From positions 211,436 to 275,435 of the forward strand of contig JAKSUV010000001.1 in NCBI GenBank assembly GCA_024408655.1: a DNA stretch of 64,000 nt, given 5' to 3'. Position numbers and translations under genes: made by a program. This DNA comes from Bacilli bacterium. GTDB taxonomy: Bacteria > Bacillota_I > Bacilli_A > RFN20 > CAG-826. The notes below the pieces were generated by a model. The model did not search any database and was not told where the DNA came from. It worked only from the letters and a program-made list of their open reading frames with translations. Positions 27,503-35,714 of the stretch are shown piece by piece; the first letter of the stretch is position 1; each line of letters starts with the position of its first letter.

Positions 27503-30500
27503 ACGAGAAGATGACGCGCTTTTTAACATCTATTAACCTTAATCCGAGTGATTTTGATTTAGAGTTTGATGCGCTTTATCGTGATTCGTTTGCGAAGAAT
27601 ATGTGGGTGATGATGATTGCTAAATCCACCCCCTGGACCTATCCTTCTTTAAGAACTTTCTTAGATGCATTAAAGAACATTAATTATCCTTATAAGATGA
27701 GTTTTTCTTATCGCACTCATCCTCGCTTTAAAGATATTGAAGCATTATTCTTAGATTGGCACTTAGATGTGCATCATTTTCCTTTTAAGGGCAAACTAAA
27801 ATTAGACGAAAACATTTTAACTTTTACCTATCTAAATAAAGAAGAAAGAGACCGTAATCTACCTATCGTAAATGATTTTATGGATTTATTAACTTTCTTT
27901 TCTTATGGCTTAAAAGCGGAAACTTTACCTAACGAAATTACTGGGCGCGTTAAGAGTCTAGAAGAGACCATTAACGAAAAACATCATGAACTAGATGAAT
28001 CTGATAAAGCGAGTCAAGACGAAGAACACGCGGCTAAAGTCAAAGCGGCGGAAAATCTTTATCTAGATGAACTCGAACACAATTTAAAACTTATGCACGA
28101 AGAACGCGACAAGAAACGGATGTTTAAGCGGGGCGATTACGAAGTCTACGAAGATTTCTTTAAGATTCCGAAAGATAAGAAAACCAATGTTGATATTGAT
28201 GGAGAAGTCTATGAGGCCGCGATTCGCACCACCAAGATGGGGAAGAAGATGCTCGTTGGTGGGATTGGTAATAAAATCAGTGCGATCTCTTTCCGGGCGA
28301 TGGAAAATAAGACCACTTGTCAAATCGAAAAGATGCAGTTAATCGATAAAAATTGTAACGTTGTGAAAGGTAAACGTACCTTCACAAAAGTCCGAATTCG
28401 TGGTTGCGCAGCGATGGATGAACGGAGTCACGAAATGAGTGTGATGGTTCATTATCTTGATATCTTACCCGATGAGATTAAACGGAGTGATGACGCGAAA
28501 GAAAAGCGCGTTGAACTTCATTTACACACGAATATGTCCCAAATGGATGGCGTCGCTGGTGTAGAAGATTATATTAAGCTCGCCAAAGCCATGGGGCATA
28601 AAGCCATTGCGGTTACCGATCACGGTGTCGTTCAAGCTTTCCCTTACGCCCAAAAAGCGGCAAAGAATGATATTAAAGTGTTATACGGTTGTGAGATGTA
28701 TCTAGTTGACCGGAAACTTAATTACATCTTTAATGATTCTGATGTCCCTTTACGGGGTGCAACCTATGTATGCCTTGACTTAGAAACCACGGGTTTAAGC
28801 GCCCGCTATGACCGCGTGATTGAATTTGGGGCGGTGAAAGTCCAAAACGATTTACCACTTGGTCAAATGGATTTATTAATTAATCCTGAATGTCCGTTAA
28901 GCGAATCGACGAAGAACTTAACGCACATTGATGAAACAATGGTGAAAGGTCAGCCGACCTTTAAAGAACTCTGGCCCAAGATTAAAGACTTTATCGGTGA
29001 TGCGATTATCGTCACGCATAACACCGCGTTTGATATTTCGTTTTTAAATGGTGAACTTGAGCGGATGGGGCTACCACCGATTCAAAATCCGGTGATTGAT
29101 ACCTTATCATTATCGCGTTATCTATTCCCCGACGCGAAAGCCCATAACCTCGGTGCCTTATCTCGTCGTCTTGAATTAGATATTTATGATGATGATAAAG
29201 CCCACCGCGCAGATTTTGACGCGAAAGTTTTAAGTGATGTTTGGAGTTCCTTATTAACAAAGTTTATTGAGAAAAATCCCAAGATGCTTCACCGCGACTT
29301 AGGTGAATTTATGACCACGAACGATATGTTTAAACATATGCGGCCTAGTCATTGTGTGGTTTTAGCGAAAAACGCACAAGGTTTAAAAGATTTATTTAAT
29401 TTAGTCACCAAATCTCATCTTGAATATTTAGCGGAAGTCCCCAAGATTCCGCGGGACGAAATTAGTAAGGTCCGGCAAAACTTAATTATTGGTAGTGCCT
29501 GTTTTAATGGGGAAGTATTTGAGCACGCGCATACCCGCTTAAAAAATATTTTATTAAAGACGATGAAGTTTTATGACTACATCGAGATTCAACCTTTAAG
29601 TTGTTACTATCCTTTAATCTATAAATATAAATATTCGCGGATTGAATATAGTAATGATGAGAATGGACCAAGAGCGTATCGCTATGCTTCACCAATGCCT
29701 GAGTTAAAAAACGAAGAAGAGATTAAGCGGACGATTAAAGACATTATGGATGCAGCGGATGAACTTGGCTTACCCGTTTGCGCAACCGGGGACGTTCATT
29801 ATTTAAATCCTGAAGACAAAGTCTTCCGGGAAGTTTATATTGCGACGGATGGCATTAATCACCGAGCGCATCCGTTGTGCACTAATCCACGCGGATATGT
29901 GAAAAACCATGACTATCATCCAGCGGGCGAACAATACTTCCATTCGACTGACGAAATGCTTGAAGAATTTAAATATTTAGGTGAAGCGAAAGCCAAAGAA
30001 ATCGTGATCACTAATCCTAATAAAATCGCAGCGATGTGTGAAGTGGTAAAGCCAGTGAAAGACCGGCTTTATACTCCCCATATTGATAACGCGGATAACC
30101 AATTACGGGAACTTGCTTATTCAAAAGCGAAAGAATTATATGGTGATCCCTTACCCAAGATGATTAGTGAGCGTCTTGAACTTGAATTATCACGGATTAT
30201 TGGTGATAAGGAAAGCTATGCGGTGAACTATCTCTTAGCGCGCGAGATCGTCAAGAAAGCTAATGACGATGGTTATTTTGTTGGTAGCCGTGGTTCAGTT
30301 GGTTCATCTTTTATTGCGACTTTACTTGGCGTCACCGAAGTTAATCCATTGCCACCACATTATTATTGTTCGCATTGTAAGAAAATCATTTGGAACGAAG
30401 ATCCAAAATATATTTCTGGGATTGATTTACCCGCGAAGAAGTGTCCGGATTGCGGGCATGAATTAGCAAGAGACGGCCAAAATATTCCGTTTGAAACCTT

Positions 30501-31992
30501 CCTTGGCTTTGATGAGAAGTCGACGAAGATTCCGGATATTGATTTAAATTTCGCGAGTGTCTATCAAAGCCGGGCGCACGATTATTTAAGAGAACGCTTT
30601 GGCCGTGACCACGTCTTCCGCGCTGGGACGATTGGGACATATAAAGATAAGATGGCCTTTGGTTGCGTGAAAGATTATTTTATTCGAAGCATGCATAAAG
30701 ATTTAAGTGAAGTTTCAAAAGCCTATCAGTCATATTTAGCAAGTAAATGTACGGGTGTTAAGAAGACAACTGGTCAACATCCAGGTGGCATTATTCTTAT
30801 CCCCAAAGAATTTAATGTGCATGACTTTACACCGATTCAACACCCCGCGGATGATATCGATGCAAACTGGGAAACGACGCATTTTGAATTCTCAACCATT
30901 CATGACACGGTACTTAAACTTGATTTACTTGGTCATAAAGATCCACTGGCGCTCAAGATGATGGGAGAATTAACGGGGGTTGATTTCACCAAGATTCCTT
31001 TAGGCGATCAACGAGTTTTGTCATTATTTACTTCGCCTGATGAACTTCATCTATCGGATAATTATCTTAAATTTAAAACGGGGACAATGGGGGTACCCGA
31101 ATTTGGTACACCCTTTGTGCAAGAAGTGCTTCAAACTGCGAAGCCTCATACCTTTAATGACTTATTAGTGGTCTCAGGCATTACGCACGGTACGGACGTG
31201 TGGCTAAATAACGCGGAAACCTTACTCCAAAATAAAACTGCTAAATCGTTAGAGGATATTATTGGGTGCCGGGATGATATTATGATTTATTTAATGCGGC
31301 ACGGGGTCCCCAATGACATCGCCTTTAAAGTCATGGAAGATGTCCGGAAAGGTCGGGGTGTCAAACAAGAATATCTTGAAGTGATGAAGATGAATGATGT
31401 CCCTGATTTCTATATTGATTCGTGTCAAAAGATTAAATATCTTTTCCCCCGGGCCCACGCAACGGCTTACGTTACGCAAGCGGTGCGGGTTGGTTATTTT
31501 AAAATCTATCATCCACTAGCCTTCTACGCGGTTTATTTCTCAACGCGTTCCGCTCAATACGATATTGATGCTATGGTGAAAGGAAAAGAGGGTATTATTG
31601 CCCGTCTAAATGAATTAAGTAATAAGCGTGAAACGGAAAAACTTTCGACGAAAGAAGAAGATATTATTGATACACTCAAGATGGCACTTGAGATGGCGGA
31701 ACGGGGTTACCGTTTTGTTCATATTGATGTGAATAAATCAAAAGCGAGTGAGTTTGTGATTGATGAAGAGCATCAAGCCTTAATCCCACCCTTTATCGTC
31801 TTAGATGGTTTAGGTGACGCGGCAGCGGAAGGGATTGTCAAAGCCCGCGAAAAGAAGGGCTTTACGAGTATCGAAGACTTCGCGGATCGTTCGCCCGTGA
31901 GTAAGAAACACCTGGAGCGGTTAAAGGCGATGGGGGCGTTTGGTGAAATGCGCGAAAATGAGCAATTAAGTTTATTTGATTTTTCTTATTAA
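27499..31992 (+). CDS. polC: DNA polymerase III alpha subunit, PolC type
   Basis: 1497 residues, replicative polymerase with built-in proofreading as in low-GC Gram-positives. Order: N-terminal domains and OB fold (about 225-330), PHP domain split by the exonuclease insert (VELHLHTNMSQMDGV near 336), DEDDh 3'-5' exonuclease (CLDLETTGLSARYDRVIEFG near 428, THNTAFDISFL, AHRADFDAKVL), then the polymerase core with PDIDLNFAS near 1013 and a zinc ribbon (CSHCKKI...CPDCG) near 957-988. Last gene of the uppS operon, ending 22 bases before tRNA-Pro. Confidence 0.97.
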   Translation: MNEKMTRFLTSINLNPSDFDLEFDALYRDSFAKNMWVMMIAKSTPWTYPSLRTFLDALKNINYPYKMSFSYRTHPRFKDIEALFLDWHLDVHHFPFKGKLKLDENILTFTYLNKEERDRNLPIVNDFMDLLTFFSYGLKAETLPNEITGRVKSLEETINEKHHELDESDKASQDEEHAAKVKAAENLYLDELEHNLKLMHEERDKKRMFKRGDYEVYEDFFKIPKDKKTNVDIDGEVYEAAIRTTKMGKKMLVGGIGNKISAISFRAMENKTTCQIEKMQLIDKNCNVVKGKRTFTKVRIRGCAAMDERSHEMSVMVHYLDILPDEIKRSDDAKEKRVELHLHTNMSQMDGVAGVEDYIKLAKAMGHKAIAVTDHGVVQAFPYAQKAAKNDIKVLYGCEMYLVDRKLNYIFNDSDVPLRGATYVCLDLETTGLSARYDRVIEFGAVKVQNDLPLGQMDLLINPECPLSESTKNLTHIDETMVKGQPTFKELWPKIKDFIGDAIIVTHNTAFDISFLNGELERMGLPPIQNPVIDTLSLSRYLFPDAKAHNLGALSRRLELDIYDDDKAHRADFDAKVLSDVWSSLLTKFIEKNPKMLHRDLGEFMTTNDMFKHMRPSHCVVLAKNAQGLKDLFNLVTKSHLEYLAEVPKIPRDEISKVRQNLIIGSACFNGEVFEHAHTRLKNILLKTMKFYDYIEIQPLSCYYPLIYKYKYSRIEYSNDENGPRAYRYASPMPELKNEEEIKRTIKDIMDAADELGLPVCATGDVHYLNPEDKVFREVYIATDGINHRAHPLCTNPRGYVKNHDYHPAGEQYFHSTDEMLEEFKYLGEAKAKEIVITNPNKIAAMCEVVKPVKDRLYTPHIDNADNQLRELAYSKAKELYGDPLPKMISERLELELSRIIGDKESYAVNYLLAREIVKKANDDGYFVGSRGSVGSSFIATLLGVTEVNPLPPHYYCSHCKKIIWNEDPKYISGIDLPAKKCPDCGHELARDGQNIPFETFLGFDEKSTKIPDIDLNFASVYQSRAHDYLRERFGRDHVFRAGTIGTYKDKMAFGCVKDYFIRSMHKDLSEVSKAYQSYLASKCTGVKKTTGQHPGGIILIPKEFNVHDFTPIQHPADDIDANWETTHFEFSTIHDTVLKLDLLGHKDPLALKMMGELTGVDFTKIPLGDQRVLSLFTSPDELHLSDNYLKFKTGTMGVPEFGTPFVQEVLQTAKPHTFNDLLVVSGITHGTDVWLNNAETLLQNKTAKSLEDIIGCRDDIMIYLMRHGVPNDIAFKVMEDVRKGRGVKQEYLEVMKMNDVPDFYIDSCQKIKYLFPRAHATAYVTQAVRVGYFKIYHPLAFYAVYFSTRSAQYDIDAMVKGKEGIIARLNELSNKRETEKLSTKEEDIIDTLKMALEMAERGYRFVHIDVNKSKASEFVIDEEHQALIPPFIVLDGLGDAAAEGIVKAREKKGFTSIEDFADRSPVSKKHLERLKAMGAFGEMRENEQLSLFDFSY

Positions 31993-32013
31993 TTAACGAT
32001 AATAAATACTAGT

Positions 32014-32090
32014 CGGGACATAGCACAGTTTGGTAGTGCGCTTGGTTCGGGACCAAGAGGTCGTGGGTTCGAATCCCACTGTTCCGACCA
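32014..32090 (+). tRNA. tRNA-Pro (CGG)
   Basis: 77 nt with encoded CCA. Acceptor CGGGACA pairs with TGTTCCG (one G-U). D stem GCAC/GTGC, anticodon stem CTTGG/CCAAG with loop TTCGGGA (anticodon CGG), T arm GTGGG TTCGAAT CCCAC. It lies 22 bases after polC. Its 3' end is nearly duplicated at 33639-33653. Confidence 0.96.
32076..32090 (+). repeat. att-like repeat, 3' end of tRNA-Pro
   Basis: CCACTGTTCCGACCA is the tRNA 3' end including CCA. Position 33639-33653 carries CCACTGTTCTGACCA (14 of 15 identical), also followed by a T-rich run. Confidence 0.6.
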
Positions 32091-32106
32091 TTTTTAATAA
32101 AATTAT

Positions 32107-32147
32107 TTATACAACCTTATTGTGTTTTTAATTAAAAGTTGTATAAT
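32107..32147 (+). promoter_or_regulatory. Promoter with 9-bp inverted repeat, first island gene
   Basis: TTATACAAC (32107-32115) and GTTGTATAA (32138-32146) are perfect inverted copies 22 bases apart. The right arm overlaps the -10 TATAAT (32142-32147); the -35 TTGTGT (32120-32125) lies between the arms. The ATG at 32154 follows the -10 by 6 bases. A repressor binding both arms would block the promoter. Confidence 0.55.
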
Positions 32148-32153
32148 AACGGC

Positions 32154-32465
32154 ATGAGTGTTATTTCTAATGTTCTCAAAGAAGAAGTCGCTAGACTAAA
32201 AGAAAATGTTAGTATCTACGAAAGATCACTAAGATCTTTACCACGTGGCAGTATTTATATCGCTAAGATTAATAATTCTTCGTTTGTATATCGAAAATTT
32301 AAAGAGAACGGTAGAGTAATTTCTGTTTATATTGGCAAAGTCAATTCGCCTAAGTCAAATGAAGCAATTAATCAAGCAAATGAATATAAAAGAATAAAGA
32401 ATAATTTAAGAGTCGCTAAAATAGAATTAAGAAAATTGGAGCGAGTATACCATATTTATAATTGA
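32154..32465 (+). CDS. Small uncharacterised protein, possible partner of the Fic-like protein
   Basis: 103 residues from ATG 32154; a longer frame from TTG 32139 would include the -10 box and is rejected. No Shine-Dalgarno sequence; predicted leaderless. The layout is helix (ISNVLKEEVARLKENVS), a beta-rich basic centre (GSIYIAKINNSSFVYRKF...SVYIGKV) and a charged C-terminal helix (NLRVAKIELRKLER). The same layout recurs in the N-terminal 95 residues of the Fic-like protein next door, suggesting shared origin or hetero-association. The family is not recognised; an antitoxin or regulator role is only a guess from context. Confidence 0.6.
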   Translation: MSVISNVLKEEVARLKENVSIYERSLRSLPRGSIYIAKINNSSFVYRKFKENGRVISVYIGKVNSPKSNEAINQANEYKRIKNNLRVAKIELRKLERVYHIYN

Positions 32466-32506
32466 TATTAAAAAAATACAACAATGATGTTCTATTTATT
32501 TTTTGC

Positions 32507-32555
32507 TTGTATTTAGGGAACAAATGATATAGTATGTAAAAGAAAAGTTCCCTAA
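32507..32555 (+). promoter_or_regulatory. Promoter with 9-bp inverted repeat, Fic-like gene
   Basis: TTAGGGAAC (32513-32521) and GTTCCCTAA (32547-32555) are perfect inverted copies 25 bases apart. The left arm directly follows a -35-like TTGTAT (32507-32512); -10 candidates TATAGT (32528-32533) or TAGTAT (32530-32535) lie between the arms. The right arm falls in the leader, just before the ATG at 32563. Operator for autoregulation is the likely role. Confidence 0.5.
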
Positions 32556-32562
32556 GAAGTTT

Positions 32563-33498
32563 ATGAAAAATTATAATACAATTCAAGATTTATTAAGAAA
32601 TAAAACTGATCTCGAGACTAGATTAAAGCTTTTGCCGTATGACGGAACTCCTGAAATAAAGACGATTGGCGCAAAAAAATATCTTTATATCCGAAAAAGA
32701 GTTTTCGATAAAGTTAAATCAACTTATGTTGATGTTTATAGCGATGATCTATACAACCTTTTAGTGCGCAACAACAAAGTAGCGCGTGAATTAAGGAAAC
32801 AAATTAGATTAATTGATCGGCAGTTAGCGGAGTTAGACTACTCATCTACTGAATTAAGTAGTAAAGCGAAATTATGTATTGATTTTGCGAGAAAAAACCG
32901 CAACGTTATTATTTATGATCAAGCCATCCTAGAAGGCATTGCCACTACTTTTCCCGACACCGAAGAAATTATTGAAAATGGAAGAATTAAAAACGCTTCG
33001 ACAAATGATGTTCAAAAATTATTAAATCTGAAACACGCATGGGAATTTATTCTTGACGAAAACGTTTTACAATCGCCAAGTGATTATTATTTATCTTCTT
33101 ATGTGGCTAAATTAGTCAATGAAGGATTTTATCAAGAAGGCGGAAGAATCAGAGGAGTACCAGTTAAGATTGGCGGGACTTCCTACATTCCACCACTTCC
33201 AATTGAACAATTGGTCAAAGAAGAATTTAACAAAATCTTAAGCCAAAAAATCGGCGCGATTGATATAGCGATTGAACTTTGCTTATACATCATGAAAACA
33301 CAAGTATATAATGACGGAAATAAAAGAACCGCGGTAATTGTTGCTAATCATTATTTAATAGCACAAGGGATTGGTCTATTGATAATCGACGCCAAAAATG
33401 TATCTAAATTTAAAAAACTCTTAATTAATTTTTATGAAGGCACTGATGTAGTTAGTATAAAAAAATTTCTCCATACTTGTGTCATGACTATCAAATAA
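32563..33498 (+). CDS. Fic/DOC family protein with altered catalytic motif
   Basis: 311 residues. The N-terminal 95 residues resemble the small upstream protein. The Fic core covers about 100-310. The active-site loop reads QVYNDGNKRTA (247-257) in place of HPFxDGNGR: the catalytic His is Gln, the aspartate and GN-K/R anion-binding part are kept. An IENG segment near 137-140 matches the inhibitory-helix glutamate (S/TxxxEG/N-like) of self-inhibited Fic proteins. Active Fic enzymes AMPylate target hydroxyls; with Gln at the His position activity may be lost or changed. An AAGAAG weak ribosome site precedes the ATG. Part of the tRNA-Pro island. Confidence 0.75.
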   Translation: MKNYNTIQDLLRNKTDLETRLKLLPYDGTPEIKTIGAKKYLYIRKRVFDKVKSTYVDVYSDDLYNLLVRNNKVARELRKQIRLIDRQLAELDYSSTELSSKAKLCIDFARKNRNVIIYDQAILEGIATTFPDTEEIIENGRIKNASTNDVQKLLNLKHAWEFILDENVLQSPSDYYLSSYVAKLVNEGFYQEGGRIRGVPVKIGGTSYIPPLPIEQLVKEEFNKILSQKIGAIDIAIELCLYIMKTQVYNDGNKRTAVIVANHYLIAQGIGLLIIDAKNVSKFKKLLINFYEGTDVVSIKKFLHTCVMTIK

Positions 33499-33638
33499 AT
33501 TATTAAAGTCTATCAAATTATCAAGGAAAGCAATTTGCAAAAAATGCAAACTCCTAATTTTTGACAATGCTTTAGTCGCCCAACCTAAACCATTATTGCT
33601 AAGATAGTCGCTAGTCTTTTAAGCAAATAGATTAAGGT

Positions 33639-33653
33639 CCACTGTTCTGACCA
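33639..33653 (+). repeat. att-like repeat, right copy
   Basis: CCACTGTTCTGACCA, one mismatch to the tRNA-Pro 3' end. No other part of a tRNA precedes it, so it is a duplicated end and not a tRNA pseudogene. Confidence 0.6.
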
Positions 33654-33707
33654 CTTTTTTGTTTAAAAGGTATATAATCTTTATTATTCAGGTTAGGAAG
33701 AAAAACA

Positions 33708-34610
33708 ATGAACAAATTTTTAAAACGTAATTTATTAGGCATGCCAATGATTTGTGCTATAGGTATTTTAGGCGTCATGCTAATTTCTATCCTAGTCGGA
33801 TCATTTTTAGATTTTGATATCGATGCTGCTTTATATAATAAAACCGTTATCGGTGATCATTTTGCGACTTATGGGTCAATTATTTCCTATTGTTTATATC
33901 CAGCAGCGGGCATGTGTTTATTTAAAGCTTTTAAAAAGAAAGGCGGGAATTATACTTTCTTAGCTTGGGTATTATTAGTAATTTCTGTGTTCGTAGCCGC
34001 TTATTCTTCCGATAATTATAACGGTGACAAATTAAGAAAAGTTCTTGGTGATTTTACCGGTGCATGGTTTGTTAGTGTCTTAATTTGGGTTCTTATTTAT
34101 GCCTGGGTGCCAGTCGCTTGTTATTTTATCATTGACGACACTCATCCCGAACGTTTAATTATGGTAGGCGCAACGATTTTAGTGGCAGGTGTGATTAGCG
34201 ATTGGGCTAACTCGTGGCTGAAACTACTAGCCTCACGGCCACGCTATTATTATTTACTTGAACAACATCCGGGTCATGAAAGAGAGTTTTTCCGCAATTG
34301 GTGGGAATGGCTTCCATATACCGCTGGTAAGGAAGATGGCCTCAAGAGTTGGCCTAGTATCAATATGACGATTGCGACGATGGCGTTTATGTATCCTGCA
34401 TTAGTTAGTAATTTTAAGAAATCTAGCAAGATGGTTGAATATATTGTCTTCGGTCTTGCTTGTGCGTATGTCATCCTTTATGGTTATAACCGTATCCACA
34501 TGGGTAAACATTCTTTAACCGATGTTGCCTTCGGTGCTTTATTTACCTATATTGTCTTTGCGTTTGTCTATCAAGGATTTGATTTGTCCTTGAAAAGAGC
34601 AAATAAGTAA
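33708..34610 (+). CDS. PAP2 family membrane phosphatase-like protein
   Basis: 300 residues, about six membrane helices. PAP2 motifs: KLLASRPRYYY (KxxxxxxRP-like, near 169), WPSINM (near 216) where the family normally has PSGH, and NRIHMGKHSLTDV (near 265) matching SRxxxxxHxxxD with its nucleophilic His and Asp. The first catalytic His is replaced by Asn, so phosphatase activity is uncertain. Members dephosphorylate phosphatidate, PGP or undecaprenyl diphosphate. Promoter TATAAT at 33673-33678 and TTAGGAAG upstream support ATG 33708. Confidence 0.82.
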   Translation: MNKFLKRNLLGMPMICAIGILGVMLISILVGSFLDFDIDAALYNKTVIGDHFATYGSIISYCLYPAAGMCLFKAFKKKGGNYTFLAWVLLVISVFVAAYSSDNYNGDKLRKVLGDFTGAWFVSVLIWVLIYAWVPVACYFIIDDTHPERLIMVGATILVAGVISDWANSWLKLLASRPRYYYLLEQHPGHEREFFRNWWEWLPYTAGKEDGLKSWPSINMTIATMAFMYPALVSNFKKSSKMVEYIVFGLACAYVILYGYNRIHMGKHSLTDVAFGALFTYIVFAFVYQGFDLSLKRANK

Positions 34611-34626
34611 CGAACGATACTAATTT

Positions 34627-34656
34627 AAAATTAGCTGTTTTGGCTGTTTTTTTGAT
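34627..34656 (+). terminator. Weak terminator-like hairpin after the PAP2 gene
   Basis: AAAATTAGC and GGCTGTTTT can pair imperfectly across a short T-rich loop, followed by further T residues. Lies between the convergent PAP2 and lipoprotein genes. Confidence 0.35.
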
Positions 34657-34697
34657 ATGTAATAAAAGCGGTGTTAATAACAAGATTAAACGTTTCG

Positions 34698-35651
34698 CTA
34701 TTTAACCTCCGAATCTGGTGGATATATAGGTTGAATTGTACCATAAGTAAAGTTCATTGTGCCGTATATTGTATGTGTATCCTCAGAAAAATACTCATAG
34801 GCAAAAAAAGTCAAACGGTTTTTATAAAATGCTAGCGCATAGGTGTAAGGTTTAGAAGCGAATGTACCAGTAAAAAAGTATCCGTGTCTTTCTTGATCAT
34901 ATGAGTCTTTAATGGTGTCATAAGTAATCTCGCGCGCATCTAATTGTTGTTTAACACTAAAGTTTGTTGGTTTTAAGAATTCATCTGCTTCAGCGGATTT
35001 TTCTTCGCTCCATTCTTTCCAACCTTCGCGCGTTTTTTTAACATATTCATCTTCATTCATTTTTTTAACATAACTTTCTTCGGCGGGGTAAACAATATTT
35101 CCCGTGGCGTCTATTCTTCTAGAAAACTTATGATAGATAGTTGGTGAAATATAATCTTCAAGATATTGTAAGGATGCAATTGAGCCACTCGAAACCACCC
35201 CTGATTCATATGAACGTTGCGCGTATTCAATCTCGGGGTCAGCCATAGTCACTGCTTGGATAAATGTCTGCTCGTTGACATGGAAGTAGTTATCACTATT
35301 ATCTTTATAAGCTGTAACTGTAATATCATCAACGATCGGTAGAGATAAAGTAGCGCTTTCTTTATCATCATTAAACTTATATTCGTAGTCTTTACCTTTT
35401 TCGCCTACTCTTTCGCCAATTAAAACCGTTAAATCGTCTGGGAAGGGTAAATCAGCGGTGGGTGGGACATAGCCTTCTTGAAGTTTTAAGGTAAGAGTAA
35501 CTGGCTTCTTTTCGTCTTTTTGATAATGGCGCTCATTATTTAATAATAGGTAGTCACTATTAAAGACAAACGAACAAATGGTGTTATTTTGACAACCAAA
35601 TAATGATGGGGTAGCGAGTACCGCTAATAATAAATAAACTTTTCCTTTCAT
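34698..35651 (-). CDS. Uncharacterised lipoprotein
   Basis: 317 residues from ATG 35651, which has GTGAGG upstream and a TATAAT-type -10 about 20 bases before that. The signal peptide ends in SLFGC (Cys20). The rest is soluble, rich in D/E/K/Y, with an N-terminal beta-like stretch (about 25-120: LNNERHYQKDEKKPVTLTLKL) that may be a divergent B-repeat-like domain, and a C-terminal region with repeated aromatic beta strands (YFFTGTFASKPYTYALAFYKN). No known family recognised. It is downstream of the amino-acid ABC transporter genes on the same strand, separated by 63 bases. Confidence 0.72.
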   Translation of the reverse strand: MKGKVYLLLAVLATPSLFGCQNNTICSFVFNSDYLLLNNERHYQKDEKKPVTLTLKLQEGYVPPTADLPFPDDLTVLIGERVGEKGKDYEYKFNDDKESATLSLPIVDDITVTAYKDNSDNYFHVNEQTFIQAVTMADPEIEYAQRSYESGVVSSGSIASLQYLEDYISPTIYHKFSRRIDATGNIVYPAEESYVKKMNEDEYVKKTREGWKEWSEEKSAEADEFLKPTNFSVKQQLDAREITYDTIKDSYDQERHGYFFTGTFASKPYTYALAFYKNRLTFFAYEYFSEDTHTIYGTMNFTYGTIQPIYPPDSEVK

Positions 35652-35714
35652 AAATATAACCTCACTAAGAAAATTATATAACAAAAGTAAGGAGTTATAA
35701 TTACGTTATTGGAA

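Larger units (their letters stand above)
32091..33653. mobile_element. Degenerate mini-island inserted at the tRNA-Pro 3' end
   Basis: About 1.56 kb of AT-rich DNA lies between the genuine tRNA-Pro 3' end and its near-copy. It holds a small uncharacterised gene (32154-32465) and a Fic-like gene (32563-33498), each behind its own inverted-repeat promoter. The right part, 33499-33638, has no gene; it contains short direct repeats (CTATCAAAT at 33488 and 33510; TAGTCGC at 33573 and 33605) that may be remnants. No integrase is present, so this is either a satellite or a decayed element. The tRNA-end duplication is the main evidence. Confidence 0.5.

Noticed and set aside
32139..32153. TTG 32139 as start of the first island gene
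   Set aside because: It lies before and across the -10 box TATAAT; a leaderless start at ATG 32154 fits better.
33639..33653. tRNA-Pro pseudogene
   Set aside because: Only the last 15 bases match; no anticodon or D arm precedes them, so it is treated as an att-like duplication.
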